A stretch of 64,000 bases of DNA from Streptomyces sp. R28 (GCF_041052385.1 NZ_CP163439.1:10219001-10283000); one strand, 5' to 3'; shown: positions 17,454-26,593, counted from the first letter of the stretch. The notes: generated by a model from the sequence alone, not told the origin. Translations and numbers: made by a program.

Positions 17454-17467
17454 CCCGGCAACCAAGT

Positions 17468-17479
17468 TGAAACCTTTCA
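17468..17479. promoter_or_regulatory. LacI-type operator downstream of the rhaT promoter
   Basis: TGAAACCTTTCA is a 12-base LacI-like palindrome sharing TGAAAC with the site at 17302. It lies about 15 bases downstream of the predicted -10 box, a typical repression position. Confidence 0.5.
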
Positions 17480-17523
17480 CGACGCCGAGAGGGCCGTCCC
17501 GCCGGTGTCGTCGAGGAGCCCCC

Positions 17524-19041
17524 ATGACCCACCCGTCCAAAACGGGTCCGGCCCCGGTTCTGGCGCTCAAGGACATCTCCAAGTCCTTCGGCGCGGTCCG
17601 CGCCCTGCGGGACGTCTCCCTGGAGCTGTTCCCCGGGGAGGTACACGCCCTCGCAGGAGAGAACGGCGCGGGCAAGTCGACCCTCATCAAGACGCTCGCC
17701 GGCGTGCACCGGCCCGACGCGGGCCAGGTGTTGCTCGACGGTGCCCCCGTCGTCTTCCACGGCCCCGGTGACGCCCGCGACGCCGGCATCGCCGTGATCT
17801 ACCAGGAGCCGACGCTCTTCCCCGACCTGTCGATCGCCGAGAACATCTTCATGGGCCGCAGGCCGCGGCGCGCGCTCGGCCGGATCGACCACAAGGCCAC
17901 CCACGCCGCGACCCTGGCCCTGATGCGGCGCCTCGGCGTCGAGCTCGACCCCGACCGCCCCGCGCGCGGCCTGTCCATCGCCGACCAGCAGATCGTCGAG
18001 ATCGCCAAGGCGCTCTCCTTCGACGCCCGCGTCCTGATCATGGACGAGCCGACCGCCGCCCTCACCGGCAGCGAGGTCGCCCGCCTCTTCGGCGTCGTCC
18101 GCGCCCTGCGCGAACAGGGCGCCGCCGTCCTCTTCATCTCCCACCGGCTGGAGGAGATCTTCCAGATCTGCCGACGCGTCACGACCCTGCGCGACGGTGC
18201 CTGGATCGCCAGCGAGCCGCTGGACGGCATGACCGAGGACGACCTGGTCCGCCGGATGGTCGGCCGCGACCTCGACGAGCTGTACCCCAAGCAGGACGTG
18301 AAGCCGGGCGAGGTCGCCCTGAGCGTGCGCCGGCTGACCCGCGAGGGCGTCTTCACCGACGTCTCCTTCGACGTACGACGCGGTGAGATCGTCGGCCTCG
18401 CCGGGCTCGTCGGCGCGGGGCGTACCGAAGTCGCGCGGGCCGTCTTCGGCATCGACCGCTGGGACGCCGGCGAGGTCTGCGTCGACGGCAGGGCTCTGAC
18501 CAACGGAGCCCCGTCCACCGCCATGGCCTCCGGCCTCGCCCTCGTCCCCGAGGACCGGCGCGCCCAGGGCCTGGTGATGGACATGTCCATCGAGCGCAAC
18601 ATCGGCCTCACCGGACTCCGTACGACCGTCAGGGCCGGCCTCATGGACCGCGGCGCCGAACGCAGCCGGTCCCTCGACTGGGCCGTCAAGCTCCAGGTGA
18701 AGTACGCCCGGATCGCCGACGCCGTGTCCACCCTGTCCGGCGGCAACCAGCAGAAGGTCGTCCTCGCCAAGTGGCTCGCCACCGGCCCCAAGGTGCTGAT
18801 CGTCGACGAACCCACCCGGGGCATCGACGTCGGCACCAAGGCCGAGGTGCACCGGCTGCTCAGCGAGCTCGCCGCCGACGGCGTGGCCGTCCTGATGATC
18901 TCCTCCGACCTGCCCGAGATCCTCGGCATGGCCGACCGCGTGCTCGTGATGCACGAGGGCCGCCTGACCGCCGAGATCCCGCGCTCCGACGCCACCGAGG
19001 AAACCGTGATGGCCGCAGCAACCGGGAGGGCCGCCGCATGA
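17524..19041 (+). CDS. rhaT: Rhamnose ABC importer, dual ATPase subunit
   Basis: A 505-residue sugar-type ABC ATPase with two nucleotide-binding domains. The first has Walker A GENGAGKST and Walker B VLIMDEPTAALTGSE. The second has a modified Walker A (LVGAGRTEVARAVFG) and signature LSGGNQQKVVLAKW, typical of RbsA/XylG/RhaT proteins. ATG 17524 follows GAGGAG. The stop overlaps the first permease gene by four bases. It energises uptake of L-rhamnose delivered by the lipoprotein encoded at 21162. Confidence 0.93.
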   Translation: MTHPSKTGPAPVLALKDISKSFGAVRALRDVSLELFPGEVHALAGENGAGKSTLIKTLAGVHRPDAGQVLLDGAPVVFHGPGDARDAGIAVIYQEPTLFPDLSIAENIFMGRRPRRALGRIDHKATHAATLALMRRLGVELDPDRPARGLSIADQQIVEIAKALSFDARVLIMDEPTAALTGSEVARLFGVVRALREQGAAVLFISHRLEEIFQICRRVTTLRDGAWIASEPLDGMTEDDLVRRMVGRDLDELYPKQDVKPGEVALSVRRLTREGVFTDVSFDVRRGEIVGLAGLVGAGRTEVARAVFGIDRWDAGEVCVDGRALTNGAPSTAMASGLALVPEDRRAQGLVMDMSIERNIGLTGLRTTVRAGLMDRGAERSRSLDWAVKLQVKYARIADAVSTLSGGNQQKVVLAKWLATGPKVLIVDEPTRGIDVGTKAEVHRLLSELAADGVAVLMISSDLPEILGMADRVLVMHEGRLTAEIPRSDATEETVMAAATGRAAA

Positions 19042-20078
19042 CGGTGATCACTCCCAAGGAGGCCCCTGTCACCGACGTACCGAAGTCCAGCGGCACCCGC
19101 CTGGTCGACCGCGTCTTCAAGATGCGCGAACTGGCCATCCTGGTCGTCTTCGTGGTGATGATCGTCGTCACCCAGCTCGGCAACAGCGAGTTCCTCACCG
19201 AGCAGGGCATCAAGGACCTGCTCCTGAACGCGACGATCCTCGTCCTGGTCGCCACGGGCCAGTCCCTGGTGGTGATCACGAGGAACGTCGACCTGTCGGT
19301 CGGCTCCACCCTCGGCGTCAGCGCCTTCGCCGCCGGTACGTACCTCCAGGGCGGCGGCAACCCGGTCATCGCCGTGCTCCTCGCGGTCCTGCTGGGCATC
19401 GGCTTCGGCCTGCTCAACGGCCTCCTCGTCAGCCTCGGCCAGGTGCCCGCGCTCGTCGTCACCCTGGGCACGCTCTACATCATCCGCGGCATCGACTCGA
19501 TCTGGGTCGGCTCCCGCCAGATCACGGCGGCCGACCTCCCGGACGGCTTCGTCGACTTCGGTTCCGGCGGCATCTTTGCGGTGCCGTGGCTGGCGCTGAT
19601 CGCCGTCGCCGTCCTGGTGGCGACCGCGTACTACCTCAAGCACTACGGCAGCGGACGCGAGCTGTACGCGCTCGGCTCCAACCCGGAGGCCGCCCGCCTC
19701 GCCGGCATCCCCGTCCGCAAGCGGATCCTCGCCGCGTACACCTTCTGCGGTGCGCTCGCCGGACTCGCGGGCGCCATGTACCTGGCCCGGTTCGGCAACG
19801 TCGACTCCAGCACGGGCAACGGCTACGAACTCACCGTCGTCAGCGCGGTCGTGGTCGGCGGTGTCGTCTTCACCGGCGGCTCCGGCAGCGTCTACGGCGC
19901 GGCGCTCGGCGCGCTGCTGCTGACCTCCATCAACAGCGTGCTGCCCGCCCTCGGCGTCAGCTCCGTCTGGGTGCTCGCCATCAACGGCATCCTGCTCATC
20001 CTCGCCATCGCGGTCGACCGGATCGTCGCGCTGCGCGTGGCCACCGCCCTGAAGAAGAGGAACGCCCGCCATGGCTGA
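19038..20078 (+). CDS. rhaP: Rhamnose ABC importer permease
   Basis: A 346-residue inner-membrane permease of the RbsC-type sugar family. About eight to ten hydrophobic segments are visible, with family motifs TRNVDLSVGSTLG near the N-terminal third and YALGSNPEAARLAGI in the conserved cytoplasmic loop. It forms the channel with the second permease encoded next. It overlaps rhaT by four bases and the next gene by eight, so the transporter genes are tightly coupled. Confidence 0.92.
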   Translation: MTVITPKEAPVTDVPKSSGTRLVDRVFKMRELAILVVFVVMIVVTQLGNSEFLTEQGIKDLLLNATILVLVATGQSLVVITRNVDLSVGSTLGVSAFAAGTYLQGGGNPVIAVLLAVLLGIGFGLLNGLLVSLGQVPALVVTLGTLYIIRGIDSIWVGSRQITAADLPDGFVDFGSGGIFAVPWLALIAVAVLVATAYYLKHYGSGRELYALGSNPEAARLAGIPVRKRILAAYTFCGALAGLAGAMYLARFGNVDSSTGNGYELTVVSAVVVGGVVFTGGSGSVYGAALGALLLTSINSVLPALGVSSVWVLAINGILLILAIAVDRIVALRVATALKKRNARHG

Positions 20079-21066
20079 CTTCTCCCCGAGCCGAGCGATC
20101 CGCTGGTCCTCCTTGAAAAGGTGGGATTCAGCCGTCGGCGTGCTTCTGATCGTCGTGCTCCTGCTGTCCTTCGCGACGGTCGACGGTTTCGGGAACGCTT
20201 TCAACCTGTCGTTCCTGATCGGAAGCACCCTTCCGATCGCAATGATCGCCCTGCCGATGACGCTCCTGGTCGTCTCGGGCGAGATCGATCTCTCGGTCGC
20301 CTCCACGGCAGGTCTGTCGGGTGCGGTGATGGGCGCCCTGTGGAACCAGGGCATGGCGATCGAGACGATCATTCCGATCTGTCTGTTGCTCGGCGTGGTC
20401 TGCGGGCTGGTCAACGGCCTGCTGGTGACCAAGCTGGGGCTGCCGTCCCTGGCCGTCACCATCGGTACCCTCGCCGCCTATCGCGGCATCGCACAGATCG
20501 TGCTCGGCTCCGACGCGGTGACCGACTTCCCCACCCAGTACCTGGACTTCGCGGCCGGACGCATCGGCGACACCTTCATCCCGTACGCCTTCCTGCCCTT
20601 CCTGGTGCTCCTCGCGATCGCCGTGATCGTCCTGCACGCCACCCCGTTCGGACGGTCGGTCTTCGCGACCGGCGCGAGCGAGGAGGCGGCGAGGTTCGCC
20701 GGTATCCGGGTCAAGCGACAGAAGCTGATCCTGTTCACGGTGACCGGCCTGATGGCCTCCCTCACCGGCATCTTCTGGGCGCTGCACTACGCCAGCGCCC
20801 GCTACGACAACGCCACAGGGCTCGAACTCTCCGTCGTGGCGGCCGTCCTGCTCGGCGGCATCGACTTCGACGGCGGCAAGGGCACGTTGGGCGGCGCCAT
20901 CGCCGGGGTCTTCCTGCTGGGGGCGCTGCAGAACGTGATGAGCCTCCAGGACGTCTCCGCCCAGTCGCAGATCGTCGTCACGGGTGTCCTGCTGGTGCTG
21001 TCGGTGCTTGGGCCTCGTGTTGCACGGCAGATCTCCATCGCGAGGGCGCAAAGGCTTACGTCGTAG
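20071..21066 (+). CDS. rhaQ: Rhamnose ABC importer permease
   Basis: A 331-residue second RbsC-type permease, paralogous to the preceding one. It has SGEIDLSVASTAGLSGAVMG and the cytoplasmic loop FATGASEEAARFAGIRVKR. Two non-identical permeases beside one dual ATPase match the rhaSTPQ rhamnose importers described in rhizobia. It starts eight bases inside the previous gene. A 95-base gap with a dispersed repeat separates it from the binding protein. Confidence 0.92.
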   Translation: MADFSPSRAIRWSSLKRWDSAVGVLLIVVLLLSFATVDGFGNAFNLSFLIGSTLPIAMIALPMTLLVVSGEIDLSVASTAGLSGAVMGALWNQGMAIETIIPICLLLGVVCGLVNGLLVTKLGLPSLAVTIGTLAAYRGIAQIVLGSDAVTDFPTQYLDFAAGRIGDTFIPYAFLPFLVLLAIAVIVLHATPFGRSVFATGASEEAARFAGIRVKRQKLILFTVTGLMASLTGIFWALHYASARYDNATGLELSVVAAVLLGGIDFDGGKGTLGGAIAGVFLLGALQNVMSLQDVSAQSQIVVTGVLLVLSVLGPRVARQISIARAQRLTS

Positions 21067-21097
21067 CGCCGTTCGAAAGCTGCCGGCCGTCAGTGGC

Positions 21098-21122
21098 CGG
21101 TCGCGCAGTTCCCCGCGCCCCT
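21098..21122 (+). repeat. Dispersed repeat, copy 1
   Basis: The core GTCGCGCAGTTCCCCGCG plus flanking bases is identical over 24 bases to the copy at 38514-38537. It lies between the permease and binding-protein genes, a place where RNA processing or stabilisation elements are common in ABC operons. I recognise the sequence as frequent in Streptomyces intergenic DNA. Confidence 0.7.
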
Positions 21123-21161
21123 AGGTACTTCCACTCGCCCTTCTTCAAAAGGAACCCCGCC

Positions 21162-22241
21162 ATGCGTAAGTCTTCTCTCCGCCGTAGCTGCGCGGCCCTC
21201 GCCGCCGGAACCTCGCTCGCCCTGGCGCTGACCGCCTGTGGTGGCACCACCAAGAAGGACGTGGCCGACGAGGGTGCCTCCGCGGCCTCCACCGCCAAGG
21301 CGGACCCGAACGCGGCCACCAAGAAGGGCCTGACCGTCGGTTTCCTGCCCAAGCAGGTCAACAACCCCTACTTCACCTCCGCCGACAAGGGCGGCGAGGC
21401 GGCCCTGAAGGAGCTGGGCTCCAGCTACAAGGAGGTCGGCCCCTCCAGCGCCACCGACACCGCCGGCCAGGTCTCCTACGTCAACACGCTCACCCAGCAG
21501 CAGGTCGACGCGATGGCCGTCTCCGCGCAGGACCCGGGCGCCCTGTGCACCGCGCTCAAGCAGGCCATGAAGAACGGCATCAAGGTCGTCACCTACGACT
21601 CCGACACCACCGCCGGCTGCCGCAACGCCTTCGTCTCGCAGGCCTCCGCCGAGGACCTCGGCCGCACCGAGGTGCAGCTGCTCGCCAAGCAGATCGGCTA
21701 CAAGGGCGAGATCGCGATCCTGTCCGCCGCGCAGACCGCGACGAACCAGAACATCTGGATCGACTTCATGAAGCAGGAGCTCAAGGACCCCAAGTACAAG
21801 GACATCAAGCTCGTCAAGGTCGCCTACGGTGACGACGACGCCCAGAAGTCCTTCCAGCAGACCCAGGGCCTGCTCCAGGAGTACCCGAACCTGAAGGGGA
21901 TCATCTCCCCGACCACCGTCGGCATCAAGGCCGCCGCCCAGTACCTGTCCGGCTCCAAGTACAAGGGCGAGGTCAAGCTGACCGGCCTCGGCACCCCCAA
22001 CGACATGCGCAAGTACGTCAAGAACGGCACCGTCGAAGCCTTCGAGCTGTGGGACCCGGCGAAGCTCGGCGACCTGGCCGCCCGCGCCGCCGTCGCCCTG
22101 GTCTCCGGCCAGATCACCGGCAAGGAGGGCGAGACCTTCAAGGCCGGCGGCACCACGTACACCATCGGCAAGGACGGCGTGATCAGCCTCGGCAAGCCGA
22201 CCGTCTTCGACGCGAAGAACATCGACCAGTTCAACTTCTGA
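21162..22241 (+). CDS. rhaS: Rhamnose-binding lipoprotein of the ABC importer
   Basis: A 359-residue periplasmic-binding-protein-like lipoprotein. The signal peptide ends in a lipobox LTAC with Cys26 as the lipidation site, followed by an Ala/Lys-rich linker. The mature part has the RbsB-like opening TVGFLPKQVNNPYFTSADKG and VKLTGLGTPNDMRKYVKNG. It should capture L-rhamnose outside the membrane and pass it to the two permeases. ATG 21162 follows AAAAGGA. The product is likely more abundant than the permeases, in line with the repeat-containing gap upstream. Confidence 0.93.
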   Translation: MRKSSLRRSCAALAAGTSLALALTACGGTTKKDVADEGASAASTAKADPNAATKKGLTVGFLPKQVNNPYFTSADKGGEAALKELGSSYKEVGPSSATDTAGQVSYVNTLTQQQVDAMAVSAQDPGALCTALKQAMKNGIKVVTYDSDTTAGCRNAFVSQASAEDLGRTEVQLLAKQIGYKGEIAILSAAQTATNQNIWIDFMKQELKDPKYKDIKLVKVAYGDDDAQKSFQQTQGLLQEYPNLKGIISPTTVGIKAAAQYLSGSKYKGEVKLTGLGTPNDMRKYVKNGTVEAFELWDPAKLGDLAARAAVALVSGQITGKEGETFKAGGTTYTIGKDGVISLGKPTVFDAKNIDQFNF

Positions 22242-22258
22242 GATCCGGAGGGTTGTTG

Positions 22259-22579
22259 ATGCAACGCGTGTGCTTCCTGCTGAAGGTCAGGGCGGAGCGA
22301 CTGGAGGAGTACCGCGAGCGGCACGCCGCCGTGTGGCCCGAGATGCTCGAGGCGCTCTCGGCCACCGGCTGGCACAACTACTCGCTCTTCCTGCGCGAGG
22401 ACGGCCTGCTCGTCGGCTACCTGGAGACCGAGGACTTCGCGGCCGCCATGGCCGGTATGGAAGCCACCGACGTCAACGCCCGCTGGCAGGCGGAGATGGC
22501 GCCGTTCTTCGAGTCGTTGGACGGCGCCCGGCCCGACGAGGCGATGAAACCGCTCACCGAGGTGTTCCACCTCGCCTGA
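22259..22579 (+). CDS. rhaM: L-rhamnose mutarotase
   Basis: A 106-residue RhaM/RhaU-type mutarotase (ferredoxin-like fold) that interconverts alpha and beta L-rhamnopyranose, supplying the anomer used by the isomerase. Conserved elements are EYRERHAAVWPEM, with the catalytic-region histidine, and GWHNYSLFL. ATG 22259 is preceded by GGAGGG and lies 17 bases after the rhaS stop, in the same operon. Length matches the family. Confidence 0.94.
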   Translation: MQRVCFLLKVRAERLEEYRERHAAVWPEMLEALSATGWHNYSLFLREDGLLVGYLETEDFAAAMAGMEATDVNARWQAEMAPFFESLDGARPDEAMKPLTEVFHLA

Positions 22580-22649
22580 TAGCACCCCGCAGGACCCGTC
22601 ACCACCCCGTCCCCCGTCCGCACCTCGCCGACAACGGAGTCCCCCCGAG

Positions 22650-24080
22650 ATGAAGAGACGTACGCTGCTGGGCGCCGCCCTCGCTGGAGCCGTCATGACC
22701 CCCGCCCTCGCCTCAGGCACCGCCCGTGCCGCCGACCCCGGCCCGTCCCTCACCCTGACCGGCACCACCACGCTCGACACGCAGGCCATCTTCTTCGTGT
22801 CGTACGACGGCCTGGTCAACAACAACTCCTTCCAGAAGAACGGCCTGCTGACCTACCAGGGCTACCAGTACGCCGTCTGGTACACCGCCGACCGAGGCGC
22901 CGTCGTCGGCCGCCGCGCCCTCGGCGCCGGCACCTGGTCCACGGTCAAGGTCGGCCACACCCTGCGCTACGACGACTCCCACAACGTCATATCGATGGGG
23001 ATCTCCAAGGTCGACGGCCGCCTTCACCTCAACATGGACTCGCACAGCGACGGCTTCACCTACGTCAAGTCGGTCGCCGGTCTCATGGACGACCCGGCCG
23101 GTCTGAGCTGGACCGCGAGCCGTTTCGGCGCCCCCCAGTCCACCCTGGACGGCCTCGCCCTCACCTCGCAGTTCACCTACCCGCAGTTCATCTCGACGCC
23201 CGACGGCAAGCTCCAGCTCAGCTACCGCGTCGCCGTCTCCGGCAACGGCCGCAACGCGCTGGCCGAGTACAACGGCACGTCCTGGACGAACCTCGGCGAG
23301 TGGAGCAGCTCCACCGGCACGTACACCAGCGAGCACGGCTCCTCGACGGCCCGCAACATGTACCTGCACGGCATCGACTACGACAAGAACGGCCGGCTGC
23401 ACTCCTTCTTCACCTGGCGCGAGCAGAACGGTGCCGTGATGTGCTCGTCCGGCGGGATCACCAACCACGACACCGGCTACGTCTACTCCGACGACCGCGG
23501 CCGCACCTGGCGCAACAACGCCGGCACCGTCGTCGGCACCAGCGGCGGCTCCGACAAGGTCGCCGTCACCGACAGCGGCCTGGTGATCGACGCGCTCAAC
23601 CCGGACCACTCCCTGATGAACCAGGAGAGCCAGTTCACCGACTCCGCCGGCCTGCCGCACGCGATCATCAGCTACGTACCCGGCCGCTTCGGCCAGTGCA
23701 CCACGAACTACGTCACCGACCGCACCGCGAACGGCCGCGCCTTCCACGTCCGCAAGAACTCCTCCGGCACCTGGCAGAAGACCGAGATCCCGGTCCCACT
23801 GAACTCCAGCCAGCGCACCAAGCTCATCCTGGACAAGTACGACAACGCCTACGCGATCTTCCCGTTCTGCCGGATCGCCGGGGCCTCCAAGGCCTCCGGC
23901 TACACGGACTGGTCGGTCCTGTACGACGGTGTCTCGGCCGGGCTGAACGCCTTCGGTGAGGTCGTCATCGACGAGACGCGTATCGCGCAGGACAACTTCC
24001 TGTCGATCATGTACCAGGAGAAGTCCAGCGGTACGACGCCTTCGGCGCTGCGTAACCTCAATTTCCGCCTGCCTGCCTGA
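22650..24080 (+). CDS. Secreted BNR-repeat beta-propeller protein, candidate rhamnose-releasing lyase
   Basis: A 476-residue exported protein with a Tat-like signal (MKRRTLLGAALAGAV, cleavage near ARA-AD). The body resembles the 'BNR repeat-containing family member' (BNR_4) propeller, with repeated DxxGxTW-like strands such as YSDDRGRTWRNN. Conserved histidines occur at DDSHNV (His111) and in RLHLNMDSH (His126, His132). From memory, related fungal and bacterial propellers include L-rhamnose-alpha-1,4-D-glucuronate lyases and ulvan-type lyases. Its place between the rhamnose mutarotase and the LacI regulator suggests it releases rhamnose from plant polysaccharide outside the cell. The activity is inferred, not shown. 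Confidence 0.75.
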   Translation: MKRRTLLGAALAGAVMTPALASGTARAADPGPSLTLTGTTTLDTQAIFFVSYDGLVNNNSFQKNGLLTYQGYQYAVWYTADRGAVVGRRALGAGTWSTVKVGHTLRYDDSHNVISMGISKVDGRLHLNMDSHSDGFTYVKSVAGLMDDPAGLSWTASRFGAPQSTLDGLALTSQFTYPQFISTPDGKLQLSYRVAVSGNGRNALAEYNGTSWTNLGEWSSSTGTYTSEHGSSTARNMYLHGIDYDKNGRLHSFFTWREQNGAVMCSSGGITNHDTGYVYSDDRGRTWRNNAGTVVGTSGGSDKVAVTDSGLVIDALNPDHSLMNQESQFTDSAGLPHAIISYVPGRFGQCTTNYVTDRTANGRAFHVRKNSSGTWQKTEIPVPLNSSQRTKLILDKYDNAYAIFPFCRIAGASKASGYTDWSVLYDGVSAGLNAFGEVVIDETRIAQDNFLSIMYQEKSSGTTPSALRNLNFRLPA

Positions 24081-24164
24081 CCACAGCCGTTGTGGGCGGC
24101 TTGACGGTAATGTGCCTTCCCGCCGCCCCACGTCTTCTCGCGTCTCACTGGAGGTCCCTGCCCG

Positions 24165-25190
24165 ATGGCCCAGTCGGTGGGTATCAAGGACGTCGCCCGC
24201 GCCGCCGGAGTCTCCGTCGGCACGGTCTCGAACGTCATCAACCCTCCGGACACGGTCGCGACCGAGACCCGGGCGCGGGTGCAGTCCGCGATAGACCGGC
24301 TGGGCTACGTCCGCAGCGAGTCCGCGCGCCAGCTGCGCGCCGGCCGCAGCCGGATCATGGGGCTGCTCGTCCTCGACATGGGCAACCCCTTCTTCGTCGA
24401 CGTGGCGCGCGGCGCCGAGCGGGCCGCGCGTGAGGCCGGGCTCGGCGTGATGGTCTGCAACAGCGCACAGAGCGCGAGCGAGGAGGCCGACTACCTGTCG
24501 CTCTTCGCCGAACAGCGGGTGCGCGGCGTCCTGCTGACCCCCGCCGACGCCACCGGCCGCAACATCGCGACGTTCCGGCGGCACAACATCCCCTTCGTCC
24601 TCGTCGACCGCGTCGCCGAGGGCACCACCGAGTGCTCGGTGTCCGTCGACGACGTCGCGGGCGGCGCCCTCGCCGTACGCCATCTCGTCGACGCCGGGCA
24701 CCGCTCCATCGCGTACGTCAGCGGCCCGCCCGGCCTCAACCAGGTCCGCGACCGCCGCACCGGCGCCCTGCACGCGCTGGAGGAGGCCGGCCTCGGCCCC
24801 GAGCACCTGCGCGAGCTGCCCACCGAGCGGCTCGACGTCGCCGCCGGCCGGGACGCCGGAGCCCGCCTGCTCGGCCTCGCCGACCGCCCGACCGCCGTCT
24901 TCTGCGCCAACGACCTGCTCGCCCTCGGCGTCCTGCAGGCCATGTACGCCGCGGGCGTCGGCGTCCCCGACGACCTCGCGATCGTCGGCTACGACGACAT
25001 CGAGTTCGCGGCCGCCGCGGCCGTCCCCCTCACCTCCGTACGGCAGCCCGCGGTCACCATGGGCACCCTCGCGGCGGAGATGCTGCTGGAGGAGACGGAG
25101 GAGGAGACCGCGACGAGGAAGCACGAGCACCGACGGGTCGTCCTCCAGCCGGAGCTGGTGGTCCGGCGGTCCAGTCTCTCGGCACGCTGA
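24165..25190 (+). CDS. LacI-family regulator of the rhamnose locus
   Basis: A 341-residue LacI/GalR repressor. The N-terminal helix-turn-helix is IKDVARAAGVSVGTVSNVI (about residues 5-23), with a hinge region following. The effector domain has DMGNPFFVDVARGAERAA and ends with the usual SVRQPAVTMG element. It closes the rightward arm of the rhamnose locus. LacI-like palindromes in the divergent promoter region (17302, 17468) are its most likely operators. The inducer is probably L-rhamnose, rhamnulose or a phosphorylated intermediate; this is inference. Confidence 0.9.
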   Translation: MAQSVGIKDVARAAGVSVGTVSNVINPPDTVATETRARVQSAIDRLGYVRSESARQLRAGRSRIMGLLVLDMGNPFFVDVARGAERAAREAGLGVMVCNSAQSASEEADYLSLFAEQRVRGVLLTPADATGRNIATFRRHNIPFVLVDRVAEGTTECSVSVDDVAGGALAVRHLVDAGHRSIAYVSGPPGLNQVRDRRTGALHALEEAGLGPEHLRELPTERLDVAAGRDAGARLLGLADRPTAVFCANDLLALGVLQAMYAAGVGVPDDLAIVGYDDIEFAAAAAVPLTSVRQPAVTMGTLAAEMLLEETEEETATRKHEHRRVVLQPELVVRRSSLSAR

Positions 25191-25291
25191 TCAGCCGTTC
25201 AGTACGATTTCATGATCCCGGGGCTCGGTCGGCGGACGAACATGTGCTGAACTGGGACGCGGCCCGAAAACCCTCCGTCCCGGGAGCCCTG

Positions 25292-26593
25292 TTGACCGTC
25301 AGCTACCGCCAGCCCGGCGTCATCCTCACCGACCGCCACTTCACCGTGCCCCTCGACCACGACGCCCCGAAGGGCGAGACGATCGAGCTCTACGCCCGTG
25401 AGGTCGTCGCCGGCGACAAGGCGCACCAGGAACTGCCGTGGCTGGTCTACCTCCAGGGCGGCCCCGGCTTCGGCGCGAACCGCTTCGTCGGCAAGGGCGC
25501 CTGGCTCGGCCGCGCCCTCAAGGAGTACCGCGTCCTGCTCCTCGACCAGCGCGGCACCGGCCACTCCACGCCCGCCAACCGCCAGACCCTCCCCCTGCGC
25601 GGCGGACCCGCGGAACAGGCCGACTACCTCGCGCACTTCCGCGCCGACTCGATCGTCCGCGACTGCGAGGCGATCCGCCGGGAGGTGACCGGCGGCGCCC
25701 CCTGGACCGTCCTCGGCCAGAGCTTCGGCGGCTTCTGCACGGTCAACTACCTCTCCACCGCCCCCGAGGGCCTGACCGCCGCCGTCATCACCGGCGGCCT
25801 GCCCTCGCTCGACGCGCACGCCGACGACGTCTACCGAGCGGCCTACCCCCGCATCGAGCGCAAGGTCGGCGCGCACTACGCCCGCTACCCGCAGGACGTC
25901 GAGCGCGCCCGCCGGATCGCCGACCACCTCCTCGCAGGCGACGTGGTCCTGCCGAACGGCTACCGCCTCACCGCCGAGGCCTTCCAGTCCCTCGGCATCC
26001 TCCTCGGCGGCAGCGAGGGCAGCCACCGCCTGCACTACCTCCTCGAAGACGCCTTCGTGCACACCCCGCAGGGCCCGGCCCTCTCGGACGCCTTCCAGGA
26101 GGAGGTCCAGGGCCTGCTGTCGTACGCGAGCCACCCGCTGTACGCCCTCGTCCACGAGGCGATCTACGGCCAGGACACCCGCCCCACCGCCTGGTCCGCC
26201 GAGCGCGTGCGCGCCGAGTTCCCGCAGTTCGACGCGGCCAAGACGCTCGCCGGAGACGGGCCGCTGCTGTTCACCGGTGAGACCATCCACCCCTGGATGT
26301 TCGACTGCGACCCGGTCCTGCGCCCGCTGCGCGAGACCGCCGAACTCCTCGCCGCCCGCACCGACTGGAAGCCCCTGTACGACCCGGCGCTGCTCGCTGC
26401 CAACGAAGTGCCGGTCGCGGCGGCCGTCTACCACGACGACATGTACGTCGACACCGCCCACTCCCTCGCCACCGCCCGCGCCGTCCGCGGCCTGCGCACC
26501 TGGGTCACCGACGAGTTCGAGCACGACGGCGTACGGGCCGGCGGCCCCCGCGTCCTGGACCGGCTGCTCGCGCTCACGCGTGACGAAGCGTGA
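25292..26593 (+). CDS. Prolyl-aminopeptidase-like alpha/beta hydrolase
   Basis: A 433-residue alpha/beta hydrolase of peptidase family S33. The oxyanion region is LQGGPGFG, followed by LLDQRGTGHST. The nucleophile elbow is GQSFGGF and the C-terminal histidine lies in EFEHDGVR. Such enzymes remove N-terminal proline or other residues from peptides in the cytosol. The start is set at TTG 25292 because GGGAG precedes it at five bases and homologues begin TVSYRQPG. Longer frames run back into the LacI gene in another frame. It is 101 bases after the LacI gene. Confidence 0.85.
   Translation: MTVSYRQPGVILTDRHFTVPLDHDAPKGETIELYAREVVAGDKAHQELPWLVYLQGGPGFGANRFVGKGAWLGRALKEYRVLLLDQRGTGHSTPANRQTLPLRGGPAEQADYLAHFRADSIVRDCEAIRREVTGGAPWTVLGQSFGGFCTVNYLSTAPEGLTAAVITGGLPSLDAHADDVYRAAYPRIERKVGAHYARYPQDVERARRIADHLLAGDVVLPNGYRLTAEAFQSLGILLGGSEGSHRLHYLLEDAFVHTPQGPALSDAFQEEVQGLLSYASHPLYALVHEAIYGQDTRPTAWSAERVRAEFPQFDAAKTLAGDGPLLFTGETIHPWMFDCDPVLRPLRETAELLAARTDWKPLYDPALLAANEVPVAAAVYHDDMYVDTAHSLATARAVRGLRTWVTDEFEHDGVRAGGPRVLDRLLALTRDEA

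Noticed and set aside
17799..20462. An 887-residue leftward frame opposite the rhamnose importer
   Set aside because: It is antisense to clear ABC transporter genes and has shadow composition rich in Arg, Asp and Gln.
22713..25130. An 805-residue leftward frame opposite the propeller and LacI genes
   Set aside because: It is the complement of well-supported genes, with no recognisable domain.
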